From Mesorhizobium sp. L-2-11 (GTDB lineage Bacteria > Pseudomonadota > Alphaproteobacteria > Rhizobiales > Rhizobiaceae), in assembly GCF_016756595.1 (NCBI RefSeq), contig NZ_AP023257.1, positions 3,984,001 through 4,048,000 of the forward strand: 64,000 bases of DNA, given 5' to 3'. Made by a program: the position numbers and the translations under genes. The notes beneath the pieces were generated by a model, which made no database searches, was not told where the DNA came from, and was given only the letters and a program-made list of their open reading frames with translations. Of the stretch, positions 1 through 7,333 are shown piece by piece (positions within the stretch are counted from its first letter, which is position 1; every line of letters starts with the position of its first letter).

Positions 1-992
1 CCATCAATGCCAAGGATGTGAAGGCGCGCGGCCTGGTCAGGAGCGTACGCTACGGCGATCTCGGTGAGGCGGTGTCGCGGCTGATTCTCACCGGCAAGGG
101 CCCGTTCGCCGTCGACAGGTTCGACGTGCTCAAGAACGATGACGGCAACGGCTACCGCATCGCCATCGACATGTCGGCGGCGTCTGTGCGGGAGTTCGAC
201 GCAGCTCTTGCCAATCAGGCGTTGACCACCGGCTCGACGGTCTCCTCCGACAAGGGTGGCAGGGTCGGCACCGGGCCGGTCTCCAATCCAGGCCATCGTT
301 TCACCGTCGTCATCGATCCAGGCCATGGCGGCATCGACGGCGGCGCCGAGGGAATGAACGGCACCGTCGAGAAGAACGTCACGCTCGCTTTCGCCAAAGA
401 ATTGCGGGACAAACTCGCTGCAGTCGGCAAATACGACGTGTTCATGACGCGCGAGACGGACCAATTCCTGCGGCTGGACGACCGCGTGCGCATTGCCCGC
501 CAGCACGAGGCCGATCTGCTCATTTCGATCCACGCCGATACGATCAGGGTCAAGGGCCTTCGCGGCGCAACCGTCTACACCGTCTCTGACAAGGCTTCCG
601 ATCCCGAAGCGCAGGCGCTCGCCGACCGTGAAAACCTTTCCGACCAATTCGCCGGCATGGAAATCAAGGACGACAACAAGGAAGTAACCGACATCCTGAT
701 CGACCTGATTCGCCGCGAGACGCACAGTTTCTCGATGAGCTTTGCCCAAACGCTGGTCGGCCAGCTTTCCACCAGTGTCGGCCTCATCAACAATCCGCAG
801 CGTTCGGCCAGCTTCAAGGTGTTGAAGGCGCCGGATGTTCCCTCCGTGCTGGTCGAACTCGGCTATCTGTCGAATGCCAAGGACGAGGCACAACTGCTCA
901 GCGCCGATTGGCGCAGCAAGGCGGCCCAGAGCATAACCAATGCGATCGCCCTGTTCGCTTCAGCCAAGGCCGGAGCCGGAACCGGAGGCTGA
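1..992 (+). CDS. amiC: N-acetylmuramoyl-L-alanine amidase, 5' end cut by window
   Basis: Periplasmic zinc amidase of the Amidase_3 family, which cleaves the peptide side chain from murein during septum splitting. The reading frame is open from the first complete codon (base 3), so the true start and signal peptide lie upstream. The first ~80 visible residues resemble the end of an AMIN (septum-targeting) domain. The catalytic domain follows: VVIDPGHGG gives the first zinc histidine, the Glu in GTVEKN the second ligand, SIHAD the third, and the Glu in VLVELGYLSN is the expected catalytic residue. PBP1A lies 212 bp downstream in the same direction, so two cell-wall enzymes are neighbours. Family assignment is firm; the choice of amiC among amidase paralogues is inference. 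Confidence 0.9.
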   Translation, partial: INAKDVKARGLVRSVRYGDLGEAVSRLILTGKGPFAVDRFDVLKNDDGNGYRIAIDMSAASVREFDAALANQALTTGSTVSSDKGGRVGTGPVSNPGHRFTVVIDPGHGGIDGGAEGMNGTVEKNVTLAFAKELRDKLAAVGKYDVFMTRETDQFLRLDDRVRIARQHEADLLISIHADTIRVKGLRGATVYTVSDKASDPEAQALADRENLSDQFAGMEIKDDNKEVTDILIDLIRRETHSFSMSFAQTLVGQLSTSVGLINNPQRSASFKVLKAPDVPSVLVELGYLSNAKDEAQLLSADWRSKAAQSITNAIALFASAKAGAGTGG

Positions 993-1024
993 GGCGCTCG
1001 CGCCGCCCACAACCACAGGCAGCG

Positions 1025-1054
1025 TTGCACGACGACAACACTTTGCACTTATAT
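1025..1054 (+). promoter_or_regulatory. possible sigma-70 promoter for PBP1A gene
   Basis: TTGCAC (1025-1030) and TTATAT (1049-1054) are separated by 18 bp in the 212-bp gap before the PBP1A gene. Spacing and hexamers fit a housekeeping promoter only moderately, and no other site supports it. Confidence 0.2.
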
Positions 1055-1204
1055 TTCCGCCATTCGAAGCCGAAATTCCATGCTGCCGCATTTTCCCCAC
1101 ATGGTGGCGACATGGATTTTCGATTACCGGTCGGGATCGTCTCGAAAGCTTGCGCGAAAGGCGGCTTCGTTTAGGCAATTCCCGAACCAAGGACTGGAGC
1201 GGGC

Positions 1205-3661
1205 ATGATTCGTCTTTTTGGCTATTTCTTCGGCATCGGCACCGCGCTGGCCCTTTTGGTCGCGGCCGGCGTGGCGATCTATATCAGCCATTTGTCGAAG
1301 GATTTGCCCGACTACGAGGTGCTGGCCAAGTATGAACCGCCGGTGACGACCCGCATCCATGCGTCCGACGGAGCGCTGATGGCCGAATATGCGCGCGAGC
1401 GGCGCCTGTATTTGCCGATCCAGGCGGTGCCGGATCGTGTCAAGGCGGCCTTCCTGTCTGCCGAGGACAAAAACTTCTACAATCACCCCGGCATCGATAT
1501 GACCGGCCTTGGCCGCGCAGTCATGGTCAATCTGCAGAATTTTGGCTCGGGCAAGCGCCAGGTCGGCGCCTCGACGATCACCCAGCAGGTGGCGAAAAAC
1601 TTCCTGTTGTCCTCGGACCAGACCTACGAGCGCAAGATCAAGGAGATGATCCTCGCCTTCCGCATCGAGCAGGCCTATTCGAAGGACCGCATCCTCGAGC
1701 TCTACCTCAACGAGATTTTCTTCGGGCTCGGCGCCTATGGCGTCGCCGGCGCAGCGCTCACCTATTTCGACAAGGCGGTGAATGAACTCACCGTGGCCGA
1801 GGCGGCCTATCTGGCGGCTTTGCCGAAGGGTCCCTCCAACTATCACCCCTTCAAATATGCCGACCGCGCCATCGAGCGCCGCAACTGGGTGATCGACCAG
1901 ATGGTCGGCAACGGCTACGTCACGCATGAGGAAGGCGCCAAGGCCAAGGCCGAGCCGCTCGGCGTCAAGCCACGCCGCTCCGGCACCTATCTGTTCGCCG
2001 GCGAATATTTCACCGAGGAGGTGCGCCGCCAGATCAGCGCGCGCTACGGCGAGAATGCGCTCTACGAGGGCGGCCTGTCCGTCCGCACTACGCTCGATCC
2101 CAAGATGCAGCTCATCGCCCGCAAAGCCATGCAGAACGGCCTGATGAAGTTCGATACGCTGCGCGGCTATCGCGGGCCGGTGAAGACCATCGACATATCC
2201 GGCGACTGGGGCGTGCCTTTGAGCGAAGTCAAGGGACTGGACGACGTGCCCGAATGGTCGCTCGCCGTCGTGCTCGACAGCTCGGAGAGCGGCCTGTCGA
2301 TCGGCCTTCGGCCGACCCGGCAGATCTCGGGCGATCTCGTCAAGGATCGCATCGAAGGCACCGTCAGCCGCGAGGACATGAGCTTCGCCATGCGGCATGT
2401 GGTCGGCGGCAAGACCGTCAAGGCCAAATCGCCGGCCGACGTGCTGAAGCCTGGCGACGTCATCTTCGTGCAGAAGAAAGAAGGTACGGATGGGGCCTAT
2501 ATCTTGCGCCAGGCCCCCGAAGTGGAGGGTGGTCTGATCGCCATGGATCCGCATACCGGGCGCGTTCTGGCCATGGTCGGCGGGTTCTCCTATTCGCTAT
2601 CCGAATTCAACCGCACCACGCAGGCCATGCGGCAGCCGGGTTCGTCGTTCAAGCCGATCGTCTATGCGGCCGCTCTCGACAATGGCTATACGCCGGCTTC
2701 GGTGATTATGGATGGCCCGATCACCATCAAGAGCGGCAATACGACCTGGACGCCGAAAAACTACGATGGAAGGACTGCGGGCCCGGCGACCTTGCGGTCC
2801 GGCATCGAGAGGTCGCGCAATCTGATGACTGTGCGCCTGGCCAACGACATGGGCATGAAGCTGGTCGCCGAATATGCCGAGCGCTTCGGCGTCTATGATC
2901 GACTGGCACCGTATCTGCCGATGGCGCTGGGGTCGGGCGAGACGACCGTGATGCGCATGGTTTCGGCTTATTCGATCATGGCCAACGGCGGCAAGTCGAT
3001 CAAGCCGACGCTGATCGACCGGATCCAGGATCGCTACGGCAAGACGGTCTACAGGCAGGACGAACGCGGCTGCGAAAATTGCAATGCCGCCGAATGGCAG
3101 AACCAGCCTGAGCCGGAACTGGTCGACAATTCCGAGCAGGTGCTCGATCCGATGACCGCCTATCAGATCACTTCGATGATGGAGGGCGTCGTCGAGCGCG
3201 GTACCGGCGCTACCGTCGCCGAACTCGGCCGCCACATCGCCGGCAAGACCGGAACGACGAACGACGAGAAGGATACCTGGTTCATCGGCTATACGCCCAA
3301 CCTCGTTGTCGGCCTTTACATGGGCTATGATCAGCCGAAAGGTCTTGGCAAGGGCGCGACCGGCGGCGGCCTCGCCGCGCCGATCTTCAAGGACTTCATG
3401 CGTGTGGCGCTGGACGGCACGCCCAATGTCGATTTCCAGGTTCCCGAAGGCATGAAGCTGATCGCCATCAATCGCAAAACCGGCATGCGGGCCAACCCTG
3501 ACGACGCCGGCGCCTTTATCGAGGCCTTCAAGCCGGGCACCGGCCCCGCCGACAGCTACTGGGTGATCGGCATGGGTGAGGACGGCTCCAACGCCTCCGG
3601 CGGCGCGCTGTCGCCACAGGCCAACCAAGCCATCCAGTCCGGCGGCGGCGGGCTCTACTGA
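1205..3661 (+). CDS. mrcA: penicillin-binding protein 1A (bifunctional murein glycosyltransferase/transpeptidase)
   Basis: Class A PBP of 818 residues that polymerises lipid II and cross-links murein on the periplasmic face of the inner membrane. It has a single N-terminal anchor (about residues 7-28), then a GT51 glycosyltransferase domain with the EDKNFYNHPGID motif (catalytic Glu at 87). An intervening OB-like region follows, then a transpeptidase domain with SSFK (nucleophile Ser480), SRN (537-539) and KTGTT (Lys681). All catalytic motifs are present and the length is normal for alphaproteobacterial PBP1A. The start is ATG after a GGAGCGGGC stretch. A perfect hairpin follows the stop codon, suggesting a monocistronic unit. 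Confidence 0.95.
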   Translation: MIRLFGYFFGIGTALALLVAAGVAIYISHLSKDLPDYEVLAKYEPPVTTRIHASDGALMAEYARERRLYLPIQAVPDRVKAAFLSAEDKNFYNHPGIDMTGLGRAVMVNLQNFGSGKRQVGASTITQQVAKNFLLSSDQTYERKIKEMILAFRIEQAYSKDRILELYLNEIFFGLGAYGVAGAALTYFDKAVNELTVAEAAYLAALPKGPSNYHPFKYADRAIERRNWVIDQMVGNGYVTHEEGAKAKAEPLGVKPRRSGTYLFAGEYFTEEVRRQISARYGENALYEGGLSVRTTLDPKMQLIARKAMQNGLMKFDTLRGYRGPVKTIDISGDWGVPLSEVKGLDDVPEWSLAVVLDSSESGLSIGLRPTRQISGDLVKDRIEGTVSREDMSFAMRHVVGGKTVKAKSPADVLKPGDVIFVQKKEGTDGAYILRQAPEVEGGLIAMDPHTGRVLAMVGGFSYSLSEFNRTTQAMRQPGSSFKPIVYAAALDNGYTPASVIMDGPITIKSGNTTWTPKNYDGRTAGPATLRSGIERSRNLMTVRLANDMGMKLVAEYAERFGVYDRLAPYLPMALGSGETTVMRMVSAYSIMANGGKSIKPTLIDRIQDRYGKTVYRQDERGCENCNAAEWQNQPEPELVDNSEQVLDPMTAYQITSMMEGVVERGTGATVAELGRHIAGKTGTTNDEKDTWFIGYTPNLVVGLYMGYDQPKGLGKGATGGGLAAPIFKDFMRVALDGTPNVDFQVPEGMKLIAINRKTGMRANPDDAGAFIEAFKPGTGPADSYWVIGMGEDGSNASGGALSPQANQAIQSGGGGLY

Positions 3662-3680
3662 AATAGGATTAGGGTGTTTT

Positions 3681-3700
3681 GGCCGGCTTTCGAGCCGGCC
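3681..3700 (+). terminator. hairpin terminator after PBP1A gene
   Basis: Perfect 8-bp stem GGCCGGCT / AGCCGGCC with a TTCG tetraloop, 19 bp after the stop. The following CATTTCGCTT is only weakly T-rich, so termination strength is uncertain. Confidence 0.6.
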
Positions 3701-3803
3701 CATTTCGCTTTACAGGCGGCGGTGCCGTCCCTATGTATCGCGCCGACCCAAGCTCTGCTTAAGCAACAGGGCACCATTTCAGCACAGGACAGAACGGCCA
3801 GCC

Positions 3804-4935
3804 ATGCGCGCGGAAACGCAGAATATTGTCGATGAAATTAGGCAGGCGATAACCCTGCTGAGGAGGCATCTTTGACTGGGATCAAGCCATAAAGCGGCTC
3901 GAATACCTGAATGTGCGTGCCGAGGATTCGAGCCTCTGGAACGAGCCGCTGGAGGCGCAGAAGCTGATGCGTGAGCGCCAGGGCCTCGAGGAAGGCATCG
4001 CCGCGGTCAAAGGCCTCACCCAGGCGCTGGAAGACAATATCGGCTTGATCGAGCTTGGTGAGGAAGAGGGCGATGAGAGCGTCGTCGCCGAGGCGGAAGC
4101 GGCGATCCGCTCGATGCGCGGCGAAGCAAAGGCCCGCCAGATCGAGACGCTGCTTTCGGGCGAGGCGGACGCCAACGACAGCTATCTCGAAATCCATGCC
4201 GGCGCCGGCGGCACCGAAAGCCAGGACTGGGCCTCGATGCTCCTGCGCATGTACACGCGTTGGGCCGAACGGCGCCGCTTCAAGGTCGAGGTGCTGGAAG
4301 TGCATGACGGCGAAGAGGCCGGCATCAAGTCCGCCACGCTGCTGATCAAGGGGCACAATGCCTATGGTTGGCTGAAGACGGAATCCGGCGTTCACCGTCT
4401 CGTGCGTATTTCGCCCTATGACAGCAATGCGCGCCGCCACACCTCTTTCGCCAGCGTCTGGGTCTATCCCGTGATCGACGATACGATCGACATCGACGTT
4501 TCCGAGTCGGATGTCCGCATCGACACCTATCGCTCGTCCGGATCGGGCGGCCAGCACGTCAACACCACCGATTCAGCGGTCCGCATCACCCATCTCGCCA
4601 CCGGCATCGCGGTCGCCTGCCAGGCCGAACGCTCCCAGCACAAGAACAAGGCGAAGGCCTGGGAGATGCTGCGTTCGCGGCTCTACGAGGAGGAACTGAA
4701 GAAGCGCGAGGCGGTGGCCAACGCCACCGAAGCGTCGAAGAGCGATATCGGCTGGGGCCATCAGATCCGCTCCTATGTTCTGCAGCCCTATCAGCTGGTG
4801 AAGGATCTGCGCACGGGCGTCGAGAGCACAAGCCCGTCGAGCGTGCTCGACGGCGACCTCGACGATTTCATGGAGGCCTCGCTGTCGCAGCGCATCGAGG
4901 GCGGCGCCGGCGAAGTGGTGGCCGATATCGACTGA
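3804..4935 (+). CDS. prfB: peptide chain release factor 2 (RF2), made by +1 programmed frameshift
   Basis: Class I release factor reading UAA and UGA. The product needs a +1 shift: bases 3804-3872 encode 23 residues ([12 protein letters not shown]...LLRRHL) up to CTT, then in-frame TGA at 3873-3875. Skipping T3873 continues as GAC TGG GAT to the stop at 4933-4935, giving 376 residues in all. The peptidyl-hydrolysis motif SGSGGQHVN is present. The stop-recognition tripeptide region reads [15 protein letters not shown], with SPY where E. coli RF2 has SPF; I believe this is usual in alphaproteobacteria, but that is from memory. A simple gene call would wrongly start at the GTG at 3913 and lose 36 residues. 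The gene lies alone between PBP1A and a secreted hypothetical. Confidence 0.95.
3861..3876 (+). promoter_or_regulatory. RF2 autoregulatory +1 frameshift site
   Basis: An internal Shine-Dalgarno AGGAGG (3861-3866), a 3-nt spacer CAT, slippery CTT, then TGA followed by C (3870-3876). Motif and spacing match the classical prfB recoding site (AGGGGG-TAT-CTT-TGA-C in E. coli). Slow decoding of the UGA when RF2 is scarce favours the shift, so RF2 controls its own synthesis. Confidence 0.95.
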
Positions 4936-5379
4936 AGCTCCTACCACTAAAGCGGCAGCAAACATCACGCTTGAGTAACAGGCTCTCACGCTAATTGAGC
5001 AGTCGCTTGATGGCTTTGTTTTTTCATCGAATTTTCCGCAACGACTTCCACCTTCGGGTTCTTTGTTGCAGGCCTGCCGGGGCCTGGCCCGGAACCACCG
5101 CGAGCTGATTCTCGTTATCCGCGCGATCCCACTGCCGGGGTTGATGAAGTCACTCTCGTCAACCCCGGCAGGCTGGTTCCGGCTGCAGATGTCGGCGCTA
5201 GGTTGCACAGCAATTTCTTGCGCCAGCAAAGGAATCAGCTCAGCATCCGAACGCTGGGGGAAAAAGCATTTATGGCCGGACGCGGCGTATCTGCGACCTG
5301 ACGAGCCGGCCACTGGGAAGATACGTTCCAAGAACGGGCAAGCGAAACGCTTGATAACTCGGTGATAGGAATTGCGCCC
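4936..5379. other. 444-bp intergenic region, no gene seen
   Basis: Between prfB and the secreted hypothetical. No reading frame with a credible start and composition was found on either strand. It holds one notable hairpin (5132-5171) and a short T-run at about 5019-5024 that could help end prfB transcription. A structured or small RNA is possible but not shown. Confidence 0.4.
5132..5171. repeat. perfect 13-bp inverted repeat
   Basis: CTGCCGGGGTTGA (5132-5144) and TCAACCCCGGCAG (5159-5171) are exact reverse complements separated by 14 nt. There is no following T-run, so it is not an obvious intrinsic terminator. A related CCTGCCGGGGCC stretch lies about 55 bp upstream. Confidence 0.7.
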
Positions 5380-5748
5380 ATGCCTGCTTGCACAACCCGA
5401 CTGGCCTCAGCCGTCAAGACGGCGCGCCGCCTCCTGAATTCGATCATTGCGGTGGTGGTTCTGACGGCCGCCACCATTGTATTTGCAGCGCCCACTTTGG
5501 CGCACGATGCCCCGCAAGGCTGGAGTTACCCATTCTCCTGTTGTTCCGGCTATGATTGCCGCGCGGTCTCGCAGACGTCGATCAGCGAGCGTCCGGAGGG
5601 CTATGTCATCAAGGGAACAGGCGAGGTCGTGGCCTACAGCGATGCACGGATCAAGAATTCGCCCGACGGCGAATATCACTGGTGTTCGGTCGCTGGCGCC
5701 AATGACGGAAAGACCATCTGCCTGTTCGTGCCACCGTCGTCGTTTTGA
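5380..5748 (+). CDS. secreted hypothetical protein, 122 aa
   Basis: No function recognised. The ATG at 5380 is preceded by AGGA at a workable distance; a GTG at 5362 in the same frame is an alternative start. The N-terminus has Arg/Lys, a hydrophobic stretch (LNSIIAVVVLTAATIVFA) and a signal-peptidase-like APTLA/HDA boundary, so the product is probably exported. The mature ~85 residues contain four cysteines (SCCSGYDC and WCSV, with a further Cys in TICLF), consistent with disulfides in the periplasm. The last codons and the stop lie within a palindromic repeat element (5743-5835), so the C-terminus may have been set by insertion of that element. Resembles small conserved rhizobial exported proteins, from memory only. 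Confidence 0.75.
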   Translation: MPACTTRLASAVKTARRLLNSIIAVVVLTAATIVFAAPTLAHDAPQGWSYPFSCCSGYDCRAVSQTSISERPEGYVIKGTGEVVAYSDARIKNSPDGEYHWCSVAGANDGKTICLFVPPSSF

Positions 5749-5835
5749 TGCATGTCGCCCAAAAGGCTTTGCTCCGAGGGCCATGGCCTGACTCGAAGGT
5801 GCGCGGCGGTTTTGGGATAACGACATGCATCAAAA
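5743..5835. repeat. palindromic intergenic repeat element overlapping a stop codon
   Basis: The left arm TTTTGATGCATGTCG (5743-5757) pairs perfectly with CGACATGCATCAAAA (5821-5835). Inside, CCCAAAA (5758-5764) pairs with TTTTGGG (5810-5816), with ATAA bulged on the right. This gives a long imperfect hairpin around a 45-nt loop. The stop codon TGA (5746-5748) of the upstream gene is inside the left arm. The core ATGCATGTCG resembles a repeat I recall as common in Mesorhizobium intergenic DNA. Confidence 0.75.
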
Positions 5836-5954
5836 AGATTGAAGCGCGCCACGCGTCCGATGCAGGCAAGCGAGTCTGCTGACAGACGGTTGTCAACAGC
5901 GCCTCTTTATGTTGCCCTACCGCGCTGGCGGGAAGCAATCGCAAGGGAGGCGTC

Positions 5955-6323
5955 ATGACCATAAAGGCAAGCTGCCACTGCAGGGCGACAACGTTCGAGG
6001 TTTCGGAAGCGCCGCTAACCGTGACGCAATGCACCTGCTCCTTCTGCTCGAAACGCGGCTCGTTGTGGGCCTATTACGTCCCGTCGCAATTCAAGCTCAC
6101 CAGCCCGCTCAAGAATGTCTCTTTCTATCAGTGGGGCTCGAAAACGGTAAAACATGGTTTCTGCGCCACCTGCGGCTGCGGCACCTTCACCGAAACGCCG
6201 GACTGGTCGACCGGCAAGCCGAACTTCGACAATCCGAAAATCAGCGTGAATTCGCGCCTGTTCGACGATTTCGACCTCGATCAGGTCGAGGTCGTCGTCA
6301 TCGACGGCAAGAATCTCTGGTAG
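5955..6323 (+). CDS. GFA/CENP-V-fold zinc-binding protein
   Basis: 122 residues of the glutathione-dependent formaldehyde-activating enzyme (GFA) family. The cysteine pattern is characteristic: C7-H-C9, C26-T-C28-SF-C31, C70-AT-C73-G-C75, binding two zinc ions. Family members have been linked to formaldehyde-glutathione adduct formation, but most paralogues are uncharacterised and no glutathione-dependent formaldehyde dehydrogenase gene is nearby, so the substrate is unknown. A good ribosome-binding site (GGGAGG) precedes ATG 5955. A second, more distant GFA paralogue is at 24955-25401. Confidence 0.85.
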   Translation: MTIKASCHCRATTFEVSEAPLTVTQCTCSFCSKRGSLWAYYVPSQFKLTSPLKNVSFYQWGSKTVKHGFCATCGCGTFTETPDWSTGKPNFDNPKISVNSRLFDDFDLDQVEVVVIDGKNLW

Positions 6324-6451
6324 CCCGACAGGTCTCTGCCAGCTGATCAGAATTACGCTATGTAACGGTCGTTGAATTGACCGGGAAAAGCCGTAGCCAG
6401 CCGCTTTTCCCCTTCCATTTTTCGCCGCAATTCATGTTACAAGTCACTGGT

Positions 6452-6481
6452 GCGACGTGCGTCCCAGCGGACGCACGTCGC
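6452..6481. repeat. perfect 13-bp hairpin upstream of OmpA lipoprotein
   Basis: GCGACGTGCGTCC (6452-6464), loop CAGC, GGACGCACGTCGC (6469-6481). It lies 119 bp before the lipoprotein start and 128 bp after the GFA gene. No T-run follows immediately (TCTATTACTT). It could end the GFA transcript or structure the 5' leader of the lipoprotein mRNA. Confidence 0.7.
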
Positions 6482-6600
6482 TCTATTACTTCGAATCTGG
6501 GCATCGTGCTTTCCGAAATCGACTTCGACGTCGGGCCGATGCTGGAAGGGCTGATGCGGCGCGCTACCTGCGGGACCGCGGACTGGAGAGGGACTACCCA

Positions 6601-7251
6601 ATGAAAAAAACTGTGCTCGTCGCCGTGGCGACGGCTGTGCTGGTGAGTGCCTGCACCACCACCGATCCGTATACCGGAGAGCAGAAGGTTTCCAACACTG
6701 CGGCCGGCGCCGGCATCGGCGCGCTGGCGGGTGCGGGGCTCGGCCTGCTCGCCGGCGGCAACGATCGCCGTAATGCGCTGATCGGCGCTGGCGTCGGTGC
6801 GCTCGCTGGCGGCGCCATCGGCGCCACGATGGACCAGAACGAGGCCGAACTGCGCCGGCAGCTTCAGGGTTCCGGCGTCAGCGTCACCCGCAGCGGCGAC
6901 CAGATCATCCTCAACATGCCGTCCGACATCACCTTCAACGTCGACCAGGACGCGGTGAAGCCCGGCTTCTATCCAGTGCTGAATTCGGTCGCACTTGTGC
7001 TGAACAAGTTCCGCCAGACCACGGTCGACGTGTTCGGCCACACCGACTCGAGCGGTGGCGACGAACACAATTTCGACCTGTCGCAGCGCCGCGCGCTGGC
7101 GGTCGCCAACTATCTGTCCGGGCAGGGCGTCGATACCCGCCGCTTCGCTGTCACCGGCTTCGGCGAAACGCGTCCGATCGCTGCCAATACGACGACCGCC
7201 GGCCGCGCCCAGAACCGCCGCGTCGAGATCCAGCTCTCGCCGCTCACCTGA
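6601..7251 (+). CDS. OmpA-family peptidoglycan-associated lipoprotein
   Basis: 216 residues. The start ATG 6601 is chosen because GGAGAGG lies just upstream and it opens a lipoprotein signal peptide: MKKTVLVAVATAVLVSAC, with Cys18 as the acylation site. A Gly/Ala-rich glycine-zipper segment follows (about residues 35-80, GAGIGALAGAGLG then GVGALAGGAIGATMDQ). The C-terminal OmpA-like domain (about 100-214) carries DVFGHTDSSGGDEHN, SQRRALAVANYL and AQNRRVEI, the usual murein-binding signature. The protein probably tethers the outer membrane to peptidoglycan. YiaD-like proteins share this architecture. A strong bidirectional-type terminator follows. Confidence 0.92.
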   Translation: MKKTVLVAVATAVLVSACTTTDPYTGEQKVSNTAAGAGIGALAGAGLGLLAGGNDRRNALIGAGVGALAGGAIGATMDQNEAELRRQLQGSGVSVTRSGDQIILNMPSDITFNVDQDAVKPGFYPVLNSVALVLNKFRQTTVDVFGHTDSSGGDEHNFDLSQRRALAVANYLSGQGVDTRRFAVTGFGETRPIAANTTTAGRAQNRRVEIQLSPLT

Positions 7252-7282
7252 GCAAGGCAGACAGGAGACGGCGTTGCACATG

Positions 7283-7309
7283 AAAACGGCCCCGCAAGGG
7301 GCCGTTTTT
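7283..7309. terminator. intrinsic terminator between convergent genes
   Basis: AAAACGGCCCC, loop GCAA, GGGGCCGTTTTT (7283-7309): a perfect GC stem flanked by A- and T-runs. It can serve both the OmpA lipoprotein gene and the helicase gene on the opposite strand. Confidence 0.9.
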
Positions 7310-7333
7310 GCTGGTCTTTGAGAATTTCTGCTG

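Noticed and set aside
1124..2554. 476-codon minus-strand frame opposite the PBP1A gene
   Set aside because: Overlaps catalytic domains of PBP1A; no ribosome-binding site or family resemblance.
3913..4935. GTG at 3913 as the start of prfB
   Set aside because: It would lose the conserved N-terminus; the upstream ATG with the +1 recoding site gives the expected full-length RF2.
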